Of a stretch of DNA of 58,782 nucleotides, positions 25,295 to 34,127 are shown one piece after another. Position numbers and translations under genes: made by a program. The stretch lies in the NCBI GenBank assembly GCA_910584385.1, contig CAJUAK010000010.1:1-58782 (forward strand), read 5' to 3'. The DNA comes from an uncultured Alphaproteobacteria bacterium (GTDB lineage Bacteria; Pseudomonadota; Alphaproteobacteria; RF32; CAG-239). Position 1 is the first letter of the stretch; each line of letters begins with the position of its first letter. Under the pieces are notes generated by a model. The model did no database searches. It was not told the origin of the DNA and was given only the letters and a program-made list of their open reading frames with translations.

Positions 25295-26201
25295 GTCGCA
25301 ATTTATTTCACGAAAGCAAGAGCTCCCTCTGGACGGGGACACGACCAGCCTGTTTTTGCAGGTTATCATTTCCATTACAGTTTTTATTTTTGCGATAACG
25401 CTTTCCGGCGTTTTATCAATAAATTCCATGCTGCATAATTGGAATGAGAGCATTCTCGGCTCTTTAACCGTTCAGATTATGCCGGTTAATCTGGCTGATA
25501 AAAATAAAGCCCAGGCTGAAACGCTTGCACATCAGGATAACGTTGCCGAATATTTAAAATCGGTCGCCGGCGTTGAAAATGTTTCGCCGCTTAACGAAGC
25601 GCAGCTAAAAAAACTTATCCAGCCCTGGCTCGGGGACGGCGTTAACCTGAATAACCTGCCGCTGCCAAGAATCATTGACGTGAAATTGAAACCCCAGGCT
25701 GAAATTGATTTTGAAGAATTATCGGCCGGATTGGCAAAAATATCTGACTATGCCTCTTTGGATAATCATAAACTGTGGCTCTCCAAGCTGATTAAATTTG
25801 CAGACGGCTTAAAGATGTTAGCAATGACCGTGCTCATTTTGGTGGTTATGGTTACATCCGGCGCCATTTTTTACACAACGCAAACCAGCCTCGGCCTGCA
25901 TAAATATATCATAGAAATTCTGCATACCATGGGCGCCAAAGACGCTTACATCGCCCAACAATATGCCAGAAGGAATGCTTTTCTCGGTGCTGTCGGCGGC
26001 ATTATCGGCATTTTATTTGCCGTGCCGGTTATTTTCCTGATTGCTTCTCTGGCCAGGCAAATCGAAGGCGGGATAATCAGCGAAGCGGCCCTGTCCCTGC
26101 CTGACTGGGGAATCATTCTCAGCCTGCCCGCTTTTTCGGCGGCAATCGCTATGACAACCGCTTATTATACTGTGAAACAAACTTTACAAAAACTGCTATG
26201 A
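25287..26201 (+). CDS. ftsX: Cell division protein FtsX
   Basis: FtsX is the membrane partner of FtsE. The protein has 304 residues: a cytoplasmic start, a first membrane helix at about 25-48, an external domain (about 50-170), and three C-terminal helices (about 178-200, 230-255 and 272-295). The ordering matches FtsX, including the ILHTMGAKDAYIAQQYARRNAF stretch typical of the permease fold. The stop overlaps the next ATG as ATGA. Confidence 0.93.
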   Translation: MSKSQFISRKQELPLDGDTTSLFLQVIISITVFIFAITLSGVLSINSMLHNWNESILGSLTVQIMPVNLADKNKAQAETLAHQDNVAEYLKSVAGVENVSPLNEAQLKKLIQPWLGDGVNLNNLPLPRIIDVKLKPQAEIDFEELSAGLAKISDYASLDNHKLWLSKLIKFADGLKMLAMTVLILVVMVTSGAIFYTTQTSLGLHKYIIEILHTMGAKDAYIAQQYARRNAFLGAVGGIIGILFAVPVIFLIASLARQIEGGIISEAALSLPDWGIILSLPAFSAAIAMTTAYYTVKQTLQKLL

Positions 26202-26773
26202 AGAAATTATTTTACATCGTAACCTTAATTGTTTTTGCTGCCTGGGCTGCCGGATATTGCTGGTTTAACTACCATATTTTTCATTATCAGGCTGACAGCA
26301 CCCAAAAGACAGACGCCATTATCGTTTTAACAGGGGGGCGGAACCGCATTGCAGAAGGCGCCAAGCTGTTAAAAAGAGGGTTAGCCCAAAAGTTGTTTAT
26401 TTCCGGGGTGGATGAAAATAGTTCGCTTCAGGCGATTGAAAAAATAAACGATTTGGATTTTGAAAAAAAACAACAGGTTTACATCGGAAAAAAGGCTATG
26501 GACACGGTTGGCAACGCTAACGAAGCCAAAGAATGGATTATGCAAAACAATATAAATTCCATCCGGCTGGTTACCTCCAACTACCATATGCCAAGGAGCC
26601 TCGCCGAGTTTCGCGCGCTTAACCCGAAGCTGACGATTATTCCGCATCCTGTTTATTCGGAGAAAGTTTCAAAAAAATGGTGGAAGAAATGGAAAACCGG
26701 AAAATTAACCGCCTCCGAATACAGCAAATTTTTATATGTCTGCCTACGCAATATTTTAACCGCAAAGGAATAG
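26198..26773 (+). CDS. YdcF/SanA-like (DUF218) membrane-anchored protein
   Basis: This 191-residue DUF218 protein has an N-terminal membrane anchor (about 5-22). Conserved parts are AIIVLTGGRNRIAEGAKLL (about 43-61), KLFISGVDE, the NANEAKEW helix and VTSNYHMPRSLAEF (about 128-141). Family members such as SanA and ElyC affect the cell envelope, though the reaction is unclear. It lies inside the ftsE-ftsX-plsC operon and overlaps ftsX by 4 bp, so it is probably an envelope protein. A second, unanchored relative is at 2575-3429. Confidence 0.85.
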   Translation: MKKLFYIVTLIVFAAWAAGYCWFNYHIFHYQADSTQKTDAIIVLTGGRNRIAEGAKLLKRGLAQKLFISGVDENSSLQAIEKINDLDFEKKQQVYIGKKAMDTVGNANEAKEWIMQNNINSIRLVTSNYHMPRSLAEFRALNPKLTIIPHPVYSEKVSKKWWKKWKTGKLTASEYSKFLYVCLRNILTAKE

Positions 26774-26777
26774 CCCT

Positions 26778-27533
26778 ATGATTTACATCCGCTCACTCTT
26801 TTCAACAGTCTTCTTTTATGGCACGCTTCTTTTGGGCTGTGTTATAACCTCTGTTGTCGGCATTTTTTCAAGAAAAGCGACTATTCCGATGTGGAATTAT
26901 TTTATTATGCCGCTATGCCTGTTTTTTTTGAGGATATTCAGCGGCATTAAAATTGAACTCAGAGGAACGCAATATATGAAGCAGGAAGGCGTGATTTATG
27001 CAATGAAGCATGAATCCGCTTTGGAAACTTATTGTATGTCAAGCTATATTACAAAGCTTGTCTTTGTCTTAAAAAAAGAACTGACTTATATTCCGATTTT
27101 TGGCTGGGCACAATATTTTTACGGCATGATTCCCGTTGACCGTTCTGCTGGCGGCGCGGCTCTTAAAAAAATGGCAAAAGCCGTCAAGAACCGGTTGGAC
27201 AACGGGCGCCCGCTGATTATCTTTCCGGAAGGGACGCGCAAAAAACCCGGCGCACCGACGGCTTACAAGCCGGGACTGGCCTTCCTTTATCAGCAGCTGG
27301 ACACGCCGGTTGTGCCTGTTGCAACAAATACAGGGCTTTTCTGGCCTAAAAATTCATTTTTAAAATATCCGGGAACGGTTGTTGTTGAATTTATGGAACC
27401 CATCATGCCCGGGCTGGATAAGGCTGAATTTATGAAATTGGTTGAAGAAAAGATTGAAACAAAATGCAATGAGCTTAACCAAGAAGCCATTAAGCACAGC
27501 CCCGGTGCCGCAAACCGGATGTATAAGGAATAA
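26778..27533 (+). CDS. plsC: 1-acyl-glycerol-3-phosphate acyltransferase, HX4E variant
   Basis: PlsC acylates lysophosphatidic acid in phospholipid synthesis at the inner membrane. It has 251 residues with an N-terminal membrane helix. The catalytic motif, normally HX4D, reads H78-ESAL-E83, so Glu replaces Asp. Block III is intact as FPEGTRKKPG (about 151-160), and VVPVATNTGLFW follows. The Asp-to-Glu change is conservative and may keep activity. The gene is third after ftsX, 4 bp after the DUF218 gene. Confidence 0.88.
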   Translation: MIYIRSLFSTVFFYGTLLLGCVITSVVGIFSRKATIPMWNYFIMPLCLFFLRIFSGIKIELRGTQYMKQEGVIYAMKHESALETYCMSSYITKLVFVLKKELTYIPIFGWAQYFYGMIPVDRSAGGAALKKMAKAVKNRLDNGRPLIIFPEGTRKKPGAPTAYKPGLAFLYQQLDTPVVPVATNTGLFWPKNSFLKYPGTVVVEFMEPIMPGLDKAEFMKLVEEKIETKCNELNQEAIKHSPGAANRMYKE

Positions 27534-27536
27534 GAG

Positions 27537-28580
27537 ATGCGCGGGCTCATTGGCAAATTCCGGGATTTTACAGGCGAATGCAAATTTGGCATTTTGGCCT
27601 TTATCCTTGCTTTTGTTTTGGCTTTCGGCTTTATTTCTTTAAATTTGCAACGCCGTTTTATGCTCAATCAGATTAAACAATTTGTTTTGATTCTTGAGCA
27701 TAATCTCCATACAGCCGGATATGACCTTGCTTATGAGGATTTGAATTTTAGCAGCCTTTATCCTTATGCTTTGGCATCCGCCCAAAATTTTCAGATTTAT
27801 AAAAAGGATGCCGCAGATTTTATTTCTTGGAAAATTGACCAGATAAAAATTAACAGCGGCTTTTTCTCGCCAAAAAAAATTACATTCGATTTCAGCGCGC
27901 CTCAAAAATTGCAAATAAAGGCTAAAGAATATTCAATTGTTCCGGGCAATTCCGCGATGGATTTGAATTTTGACGCAAATGGCTTAAACAGCATTATTCT
28001 GGAGGCGGAAAATATTTACATAAAAGATTTTGCGGAGATTAAAGATTTCAGTTTTGGCGCCCGCAAAACCATGCCTCAGGCTATTTACGAATCGTCTCCT
28101 TTTTTTGATGGGCATTTGCGCATTCATCATGTTAAGCTCAACGGGCTTTTAGATTATCCGCTTGGACAGGACATCAAGAATATAGCTCTTGATACGGTTC
28201 TGTCCGGGGTTATCCCTTATCGCCAAGATTTTGCCGACAGCCTGGATCAATGGCTAAAGGTCGGCGGGCATATTGACATACGCCGTTTTTTAATCAATTG
28301 GCACCCTTTGCTTCTTATCGCCAGAGGCGAACTTTTATTTAATGAAAAATTTGCGCCTAACCTGCGCCTGACGGCTTCCGCAAGAGGGCTTTTGGAACTT
28401 CTGACCCAATTGCAGGATAAAAAGCTTATTGACGGGAAAGGCGCTTTTGTGGCTAAGATACTTTTAGAAAACAAAGCCTTTACCATTGACGACAATGATA
28501 AGCATTTAAGCGTTGTTACGCCGATTGACTGGAGAGACGGCACGCTTTCTGTTGAAAAAATCACGATTTTAAAAAATTAA
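27537..28580 (+). CDS. DUF2125-like membrane-anchored protein
   Basis: The protein has 347 residues with one membrane helix near the N-terminus (about 18-38), then a large extracytoplasmic domain of beta-rich sequence. DUF2125 proteins are found in Alphaproteobacteria and their function is unknown. Assignment rests on length, topology and position after plsC, so it is moderate. It ends the ftsEX operon and its last 4 bp overlap the convergent rsmD. Confidence 0.6.
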   Translation: MRGLIGKFRDFTGECKFGILAFILAFVLAFGFISLNLQRRFMLNQIKQFVLILEHNLHTAGYDLAYEDLNFSSLYPYALASAQNFQIYKKDAADFISWKIDQIKINSGFFSPKKITFDFSAPQKLQIKAKEYSIVPGNSAMDLNFDANGLNSIILEAENIYIKDFAEIKDFSFGARKTMPQAIYESSPFFDGHLRIHHVKLNGLLDYPLGQDIKNIALDTVLSGVIPYRQDFADSLDQWLKVGGHIDIRRFLINWHPLLLIARGELLFNEKFAPNLRLTASARGLLELLTQLQDKKLIDGKGAFVAKILLENKAFTIDDNDKHLSVVTPIDWRDGTLSVEKITILKN

Positions 28581-29116
28581 AATTTGGGGCAAAGCAAAAA
28601 AACTTTTGCCAAACCATACAAGCGCTCATCCAAAACTTCAAAATTTTGCGGAATGTCCAGCTTTTCAGATTTTTCGACCTCCACAACGCAAAGCGTATCC
28701 GGCTTTAACCAGTTTTTTTCCTGCAAATTTTGAAGAGCCGGGAGAGTTAAATTCTTATTATACGGCGCATCCATAAAGATAACATCATAAGGTTCCTTGG
28801 CGGGAGGAAGCTGGCGCGCATCCCCCTTTATTTGCTTTATCTTGTTCCTTTCATTCGGAAATAATGCTATATTTTTCGCTGCGGAACTTAAATCCAAATC
28901 AACCAGGCAGATTTCCGGCGCCCCCCGGGACAGAGCCTCAAGCCCCAAAGCCCCGCTGCCGCAGAAAATATCTGCCACGCGGCATTTGTTCCAGTTCAGG
29001 CGGGATGACAAAATGTTAAAGACGGCCTCTTTTGCCCGGTCTGCTGTCGGACGAACATGTTCTCCCAATGGCGAAAAAAGTTTTTTTCCCCGATAAATGC
29101 CGCTTACAATCCTCAT
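28577..29116 (-). CDS. rsmD: 16S rRNA (guanine-N2-)-methyltransferase RsmD
   Basis: RsmD methylates G966 of 16S rRNA. It has 179 residues: RIVSGIYRGKKL at the start, PTADRAKEAVFNIL (about 23-36), the SAM-binding DIFCGSGALGLEALSRGA (about 49-66), and the catalytic DAPYN motif (about 116-120). It overlaps the preceding pseudouridine synthase by 4 bp (ATGA), so the two are co-translated. Confidence 0.95.
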   Translation of the reverse strand: MRIVSGIYRGKKLFSPLGEHVRPTADRAKEAVFNILSSRLNWNKCRVADIFCGSGALGLEALSRGAPEICLVDLDLSSAAKNIALFPNERNKIKQIKGDARQLPPAKEPYDVIFMDAPYNKNLTLPALQNLQEKNWLKPDTLCVVEVEKSEKLDIPQNFEVLDERLYGLAKVFLLCPKF

Positions 29117-29835
29117 AAGGCAAAACCGCTTCCAAGCTGTTCTTTTAAAACCTTTTGAGGAACTTCCCGAACTTCGCCTTTCTTTAGGCTGCCCAGTTGA
29201 AACGGTCCGTAAGACAAGCGGATAAGCCTTGCAACATCCAAGCCGATAGCCGCCATAATTTTGCGGATTTCCCTGTTTTTTCCCTCATGCAAGGTTACGC
29301 TCAGCCAGCTATTTGTCCCTTGGCGGCTTTCAACCTCTGCTTTGACAGCGCCATAAGAAACGCCGTCTACTTTTATCCCTTTTTGCAGGGAGGCTAATTT
29401 CGCCTCATCCACATTTCCATGGACTTTTACTTTATATCTTCTGCTCCAGCCATTCGCGGGAAGTTCGAGCTTTCTGGATAATTCGCCATTGTTGGTTAAC
29501 AGCAGCAGCCCTTCGGAATTCAAATCCAGGCGCCCGACAGATACCACTCTGGGCATTTCTTCCGGCAGATTGTCAAAAACGGTTGGACGGTCCTGCGTAT
29601 CCTTATGCGTCGTAATTACGCCGACCGGCTTATAATACAGCCAAAGCCGGGTATTTTGAATTTCCGGAAGCTTTTCCCCGTCAAATAAAATCTTCTCTGT
29701 GCCCTCAACATTAAAGGCCGGCGTATCAATAACCGCTCCGTTCACGGTAATGCGCTTTTGCCGGATATATTCCTCAGCCTGGCGGCGGGAACCTATTCCG
29801 CTGCGCGCTAAAAACTTGGCTAATCTTTCACTCAT
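29113..29835 (-). CDS. rRNA pseudouridine synthase (RluB/RsuA family)
   Basis: This 240-residue protein has an N-terminal S4 RNA-binding domain (about 3-60, with SRRQAEEYIRQKRITVNG) and a catalytic domain with Asp in VGRLDLNSEGLLLLTNNGEL (about 100-119), followed by the HEGKNREIRKIM motif near residue 180. The family isomerises single uridines in 23S or 16S rRNA. RluB is likelier by context (beside rsmD), but the exact target is not fixed by the sequence. It is divergent from tadA. Confidence 0.9.
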   Translation of the reverse strand: MSERLAKFLARSGIGSRRQAEEYIRQKRITVNGAVIDTPAFNVEGTEKILFDGEKLPEIQNTRLWLYYKPVGVITTHKDTQDRPTVFDNLPEEMPRVVSVGRLDLNSEGLLLLTNNGELSRKLELPANGWSRRYKVKVHGNVDEAKLASLQKGIKVDGVSYGAVKAEVESRQGTNSWLSVTLHEGKNREIRKIMAAIGLDVARLIRLSYGPFQLGSLKKGEVREVPQKVLKEQLGSGFAL

Positions 29836-29895
29836 TTTTCACTCTTTCTTTTTTAGATTTTTTATATCATAATATAAATAAAGGAAAATATAAAG

Positions 29896-30351
29896 ATGAT
29901 TTCTAATATTTATATGCAACGCGCTTTTGAACTGGCTCAAAAAGCAGCTGATGAAGACGAAGTTCCAATCGGCGCCGTTATCGTCAATCCGCAAAATGGC
30001 GAAATTATTGCCGAAGCTTATAATTTGAGCACACACCGCGCAGCAACGACCGCCCATGCCGAAATGCTCGCCATTGAGAAAGCCTGCAGCAAAACCGGCT
30101 CGAACCGCCTGCGCGGCATGGATATGTATGTTACGCTGGAACCCTGCACAATGTGCGCTGCAGCCATATCTTTTGCCAGGATTGAAAATTTATTTATTGG
30201 CGCCATCGATGAAAAAGGCGGCGCTGTTGTAAGCGGCGTGAAATTTTATGAAACCCCCACATGCCATCACCGTCCCAAAGTCCATTTAGAACTGGCAAAT
30301 GATGATTGCAGCAGACTGCTTAAAGACTTTTTTAAGAAAAAGCGCCATTAG
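29896..30351 (+). CDS. tadA: tRNA adenosine(34) deaminase
   Basis: TadA converts A34 to inosine in tRNA-Arg(ACG). It has 151 residues, with the catalytic HAEMLAIEKA (about 54-63, His plus Glu) and the zinc motif EPCTMCAAAI (about 83-92). The VPIGAVIV start is typical. It is divergent from the pseudouridine synthase and its last 4 bp overlap the convergent NUDIX gene. Confidence 0.95.
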   Translation: MISNIYMQRAFELAQKAADEDEVPIGAVIVNPQNGEIIAEAYNLSTHRAATTAHAEMLAIEKACSKTGSNRLRGMDMYVTLEPCTMCAAAISFARIENLFIGAIDEKGGAVVSGVKFYETPTCHHRPKVHLELANDDCSRLLKDFFKKKRH

Positions 30352-30866
30352 AGCTTTAAAAATTCCGCCACGGCAATTTTAATAGACGGCAGACCGAAAT
30401 CCTGCGGGTTAAGCTTGGATATCTCCACCCATTCCAGCGCCGAATTCTCAGTTAAATCCAGGTGCACTTCCTTTTTTCCCAACAGATGCGCGCGGAAAAA
30501 CAAATCAAGCGGACGGACATCCATGCCCGAAAACATATAGCGGTTCGGAATGGAAAATAAATAGTTGTCAACCGCGATATCTAACCCCGTCTCTTCCATG
30601 ACCTCGCGAATCGCTCCTTCTTCGGCTTTTTCGCCGATTTCAACAAAGCCGCCGGGCAAATCCCATGTGCCGGTAGCAGGCTCTTTCGCCCGCTTGACAA
30701 CCAAAAGCCGGTTTTGACTATCCGTGATAAAAACAGCAACGCCCGGAGATGGGCTTTTGAAATATTCAAATCCGCAATTTTTGCATTTTTTTGATGACGG
30801 CGTTTCTATGATAAATTCCGCAGAAGCGCAATGCGGGCAAAATTTAAAGTAATCTAACGGGTGCAT
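30348..30866 (-). CDS. NUDIX hydrolase with N-terminal zinc ribbon
   Basis: The zinc ribbon uses Cys10, Cys13, Cys28 and Cys31. The NUDIX box GFVEIGE...REVMEETGL (about 84-106) has the full GX5EX7REUXEEXGU pattern. Zinc-ribbon NUDIX proteins include NudC-like enzymes that act on NAD or RNA caps, but the short length (172 residues) and lack of the NudC marker leave the substrate open. It follows the 115-residue orphan by 1 bp, so they probably share a message. Confidence 0.88.
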   Translation of the reverse strand: MHPLDYFKFCPHCASAEFIIETPSSKKCKNCGFEYFKSPSPGVAVFITDSQNRLLVVKRAKEPATGTWDLPGGFVEIGEKAEEGAIREVMEETGLDIAVDNYLFSIPNRYMFSGMDVRPLDLFFRAHLLGKKEVHLDLTENSALEWVEISKLNPQDFGLPSIKIAVAEFLKL

Positions 30867-30867
30867 T

Positions 30868-31215
30868 TTAATTTAATGCCTCTTCTTCCCAAGTCGAAAG
30901 CCCAACCTTTTTCCAGTCAAGCGGCAGTTTTTTTACAATGTTCATTGTAACATGATAAGCGGTTTTGATATTGTCCATAATCGTTTCCACCACCATGACT
31001 TCCGGAGCTTTGCGAAGCTTGTCGCGGATTTCCGGATTAATGTAATCTAAAATTATTTTCTCTTCTTCGCTGCGGACAAAAACGGCGTGGTCATTGCCGT
31101 CATAAATGATATAGGGCGACAAAGGATAATTCTTTTTGGCATCTATGAAAATATATAATGAACCAAATTCGCCTTCAGCAATCAGATAACAGCCTTCTTT
31201 CTTTACCGTGGACAT
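30868..31215 (-). CDS. Uncharacterised 115-residue protein
   Basis: I do not recognise this small soluble protein. It has a beta-rich first half (GCYLIAEGEFGSLYIFIDAKK and a DGNDHAVFVRSEEEKIILDY stretch) and a helical second half with a basic LPLDWKKVGLS end. No cysteine pattern, membrane segment or catalytic motif is visible. Its start overlaps the stop of the 182-residue gene by one base (TAATG), and the NUDIX gene follows by 1 bp. The three genes are therefore probably translated together. Confidence 0.65.
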   Translation of the reverse strand: MSTVKKEGCYLIAEGEFGSLYIFIDAKKNYPLSPYIIYDGNDHAVFVRSEEEKIILDYINPEIRDKLRKAPEVMVVETIMDNIKTAYHVTMNIVKKLPLDWKKVGLSTWEEEALN

Positions 31216-31763
31216 TAACGGCCTCCTGCCATTTCACGCTTAACAGCGGCAATACCTTTAGAAATTTTATGATTGGCCGCGACCAAGAAGCTGTGCACTT
31301 TAGGATTTTTTTGAGCCAGCTTGCGCAAACCGACCCGCGCTTTTAAGGCAAGGCGGTTGTCTTTTGCATATTTATATGCCTTATGAATGCCATAAGCCCC
31401 AACAGCCATTGTTGCACCTCCGGCAACAAGGCCTATGCCGCCAACAACATATCCGCCGGCACTTTCAAGAAAAACCATGGCCTTGTCAAAACTGCTTTGC
31501 ATTGCAACAGGGTGCTGCGCATTAACCATTGCCGTAGAAGCTTCCCAAACCTTACAAGCGGCACCAAACAGTTTTCCGCCGCCATAAACAGCTGTCAGCC
31601 CGCCAACGCCTTGCATTATTGCTGTGGCCTTAGGGTGTTTTGCCATAAATTTTGCAGCTTTTTCAAAACCTTTATCCGCTGCTCGGGATGCCCAGGCTTT
31701 AAATTTTTCAGATGATGTTTGGATGGAATGCAGTGCTGCCGTACCGTTTTTATATGTTTTCAT
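31215..31763 (-). CDS. Uncharacterised Gly/Ala/Lys-rich protein
   Basis: This 182-residue protein has two glycine-rich hydrophobic stretches (about 47-72 with GVGGLTAVYGGGKLFGAA, and about 103-127 with GGYVVGGIGLVAGGATMAVGAYG). Basic, lysine-rich helices flank them. The pattern suggests membrane insertion or a pore-like hairpin pair, but there is no signal peptide. It is the first gene of a three-gene run with the 115-residue protein and a NUDIX gene. The family is unknown. Confidence 0.65.
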   Translation of the reverse strand: MKTYKNGTAALHSIQTSSEKFKAWASRAADKGFEKAAKFMAKHPKATAIMQGVGGLTAVYGGGKLFGAACKVWEASTAMVNAQHPVAMQSSFDKAMVFLESAGGYVVGGIGLVAGGATMAVGAYGIHKAYKYAKDNRLALKARVGLRKLAQKNPKVHSFLVAANHKISKGIAAVKREMAGGR

Positions 31764-31869
31764 AAATTTTCTCCGGTTATTGCTTTTAATTTATTTTAGG
31801 CTTTTAGACAAAAAATGTCAACAATAAAAGATTCCCCGCAATCATTTTCCGGCATTTTTGCACAAAAAA

Positions 31870-31896
31870 TTCTCTTCCGGCCCAGCCGGGGAGAAT
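31870..31896 (-). terminator. Terminator of ctrA
   Basis: On the minus strand ATTCTC-CCGGC and GCCGG-GAGAAT pair, with a run of T's after it. It lies about 55 bp beyond the ctrA stop codon. Confidence 0.75.
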
Positions 31897-31912
31897 ATCT
31901 TTTTCGTACAAT

Positions 31913-31944
31913 AAAGGGCGGTATTTTTCCCGCCCTTTGTTTTT
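31913..31944 (+). terminator. Second hairpin downstream of ctrA
   Basis: AAAGGGCGG (31913-31921) pairs with CCGCCCTTT (31930-31938), followed by GTTTTTT on the plus strand. The orientation favours plus-strand transcripts, but no plus-strand gene ends here. It may block antisense transcription into ctrA. Confidence 0.5.
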
Positions 31945-31950
31945 TCAGCA

Positions 31951-32637
31951 TTATTTTTTTTCGTCCGGATCGCGGAGAACATAGCCCCGCCCCCATACGG
32001 TCTCGATATAATTCTTGCCGCCGGAAGCTTTTTCCAGTTTTTTGCGCAGCTTGCAGATAAACACGTCTATAATTTTCAATTCCGGCTCATCAATCCCGCC
32101 GTATAAATGGTTCAAAAACTGGTCTTTGTTCAAAGTTGAGCCTTTGCGCAGGGATAACAATTCCATAATGCCATATTCTTTTCCTGTCAAATGCAGAGGC
32201 TTGTTTCCGACGCTGACTGTCTGCGTATCCAGGTTAACCTCGACATCTCCGGTGCGGATAATGGAATTGGAATGCCCTTTGGAACGGCGGACAACAGCCT
32301 GGATTCTCGCCAAAAGCTCTGCCCGGTCAAACGGTTTGGTCAAATAATCATCTGCGCCATAGCCCAAGCCTTTTACCTTTTTATCCGGTTCGGACAGCCC
32401 GGACAAAATCAACACCGGCGTATTAACTTTTGCCGCGCGAAGGCTTTTCAGCACTTCATAACCATTCATATCCGGCAGCATCAGGTCAAGAATGATAATG
32501 TCATAATCGTATAATTTGCCGATTTCCAGCCCGTCTTCCCCCAAATCCGTGGTATCAACAATCATGCCTTCTTTTTTGAGCATGGTTTCTATGCTTTGTG
32601 AAACGGCATAGTCATCTTCAACTAACAAAACTCTCAT
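31951..32637 (-). CDS. ctrA: Cell cycle response regulator CtrA
   Basis: CtrA is the OmpR-type response regulator that controls cell-cycle, division and flagellar genes in Alphaproteobacteria. The receiver domain has the acidic pocket EDD (about 7-9), the phospho-Asp in DIIILDLMLPDMNGYEV (about 50), and Lys in YLTKPFD. The DNA-binding domain ends with VFICKLRKKLEKASGG and YIETVWGRGYVLRDP, which are CtrA hallmarks. ATG 32637 is chosen over a TTG at 32652 since GGGAG lies upstream (228 residues). It is divergent from fliI. Confidence 0.97.
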   Translation of the reverse strand: MRVLLVEDDYAVSQSIETMLKKEGMIVDTTDLGEDGLEIGKLYDYDIIILDLMLPDMNGYEVLKSLRAAKVNTPVLILSGLSEPDKKVKGLGYGADDYLTKPFDRAELLARIQAVVRRSKGHSNSIIRTGDVEVNLDTQTVSVGNKPLHLTGKEYGIMELLSLRKGSTLNKDQFLNHLYGGIDEPELKIIDVFICKLRKKLEKASGGKNYIETVWGRGYVLRDPDEKK

Positions 32638-32652
32638 TTGGCGCTCTCCCAA

Positions 32653-32782
32653 TTTGCAAAATTTAATTTATCATAACGCTTATTTTTTTATTTGTTAACT
32701 TTTTAAAGCCCCCTGTTAATAATTATTAATAAAAGCTGAAATCTAAGAAAAAAACGGTATATTAGATTTTGGGAGAAATAAG
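32653..32782. promoter_or_regulatory. Divergent ctrA-fliI regulatory region
   Basis: This A/T-rich gap of 130 bp must hold both promoters. TTAA-N6-TTAA lies at 32716-32729, a perfect palindrome close to, but one base short of, the CtrA box (TTAA-N7-TTAA). TATATT at about 32759-32764 could be a -10 for fliI. Self-control by CtrA is known in relatives; here it is a suggestion. Confidence 0.35.
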
Positions 32783-34117
32783 ATGTCTTTGTTGTGGGAT
32801 AATATTCAAAACGAAATCAACCGTCTGGACAGCACCGTTTATTACGGCAAAGTTACCGGCGTGCAGGGCTTGTTTATAGAAGCCGGCGGCATCCGCGCCG
32901 ATTTGTCTATCGGCGACAAGGGCACCATTTACAGCACGGACGGGCGGAAGATTCCCTGCGAACTGGTCAGCTTCAAAGACGACAAATTGCTTTTTATGCC
33001 TTATGGCTCTCTAGACGGCATCGGCCTCGGCTGCCGCGTGGAAACAGAAAACGCCGCGCCGGTTATCTATCCCCACCCTTCTTGGCTGGGACGTATTGTT
33101 AACGCTTTTGGCGAAGCTATTGACGGGAAAGGGCCTTTGGTTAAAGGCGACAAACCCTACCTTATCAAAGCGGCACCGCCGCCGGCACAGCTCCGCGACC
33201 GGGTTTGCGGGAAAGTTGATTTGGGGGTTAAGGCCGTCAACACGTTTTTAACCATCTGCAAAGGGCAGCGCATGGGAATCTTTGCCGGCTCCGGCGTTGG
33301 AAAATCAACATTGATGTCTATGATGGCGCGGCAGAGCAATGCCGATATTTCCGTTATCGGGCTTATCGGCGAAAGAGGCCGGGAAGCGAAAGAATTTGTT
33401 GAAGATGTCTTGGGCGATGAGGGCATGAAAAAATCCGTCCTGGTTTTGGCGACATCTGACGAAAGCCCTTTAATGCGCCGCCAGGCCGCTTATGTTACGA
33501 TGGCAATCGCCGAATTTTTCAGAGACCAGTCTAAAAATGTTTTGTGCATGATGGATTCCATCACGCGTTTTGCCATGGCGCAAAGGGAAATTTCTCTTTC
33601 CGTCGGCGAACCACCGGCTTCTAAAGGCTACACGCCCAGCGTTTTTGCCGAGCTTCCAAGGCTTTTGGAACGCGCCGGCCCCGGCGCCGGAACCGGAAGC
33701 ATTACCGGGCTGTTTACCGTTTTGGTGGATGGCGATGACCATAACGAACCGATTGCCGATGCCGTGCGTTCAATTTTAGACGGGCATATTGTTTTAGACC
33801 GTTCCATTGCGGAAAGAAACAGATATCCGGCAATTAACATTCTGCGTTCGGTTTCCCGTACCATGCCCGACTGCGACACCAAAGAAGAATGGGAAATCGT
33901 ATGCAAGGCACGACAGTACATATCCGCTTATGAAGACATGGCCGAGCTCATCCGCCTCGGCGCTTATAAAAAAGGCTCTAACAAAGATGTCGACGAGGCT
34001 ATGTTTTATTATCCGAAAATTGAAAAATTCCTGTCTCAGGGGAAACAGGAAAAATTCAGCCTGGATGATTGCTACAAACAGCTTGGCGCTATTTTAGCCG
34101 AACCGTACCAGCCATAG
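32783..34117 (+). CDS. fliI: Flagellar export ATPase FliI
   Basis: FliI powers the flagellar type III export gate. It has 444 residues, with Walker A GIFAGSGVGKSTLM (about 168-181), Walker B in VLCMMDSITRFAMAQREISLS (about 253-273) and GEPPASKGYTPSVFAELPRLLERAG. These distinguish it from F1-ATPase beta. GGGAGAAATAAG precedes the ATG. It forms an operon with fliJ and sits divergent from ctrA, an arrangement also seen in Caulobacter. It implies that the organism can build a flagellum. Confidence 0.95.
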   Translation: MSLLWDNIQNEINRLDSTVYYGKVTGVQGLFIEAGGIRADLSIGDKGTIYSTDGRKIPCELVSFKDDKLLFMPYGSLDGIGLGCRVETENAAPVIYPHPSWLGRIVNAFGEAIDGKGPLVKGDKPYLIKAAPPPAQLRDRVCGKVDLGVKAVNTFLTICKGQRMGIFAGSGVGKSTLMSMMARQSNADISVIGLIGERGREAKEFVEDVLGDEGMKKSVLVLATSDESPLMRRQAAYVTMAIAEFFRDQSKNVLCMMDSITRFAMAQREISLSVGEPPASKGYTPSVFAELPRLLERAGPGAGTGSITGLFTVLVDGDDHNEPIADAVRSILDGHIVLDRSIAERNRYPAINILRSVSRTMPDCDTKEEWEIVCKARQYISAYEDMAELIRLGAYKKGSNKDVDEAMFYYPKIEKFLSQGKQEKFSLDDCYKQLGAILAEPYQP

Positions 34118-34127
34118 GGATCCGCCC

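Noticed and set aside
32716..32729. A certain CtrA binding site
   Set aside because: The spacing is N6, not N7, in A/T-rich DNA where TTAA pairs arise by chance; kept only as a suggestion.
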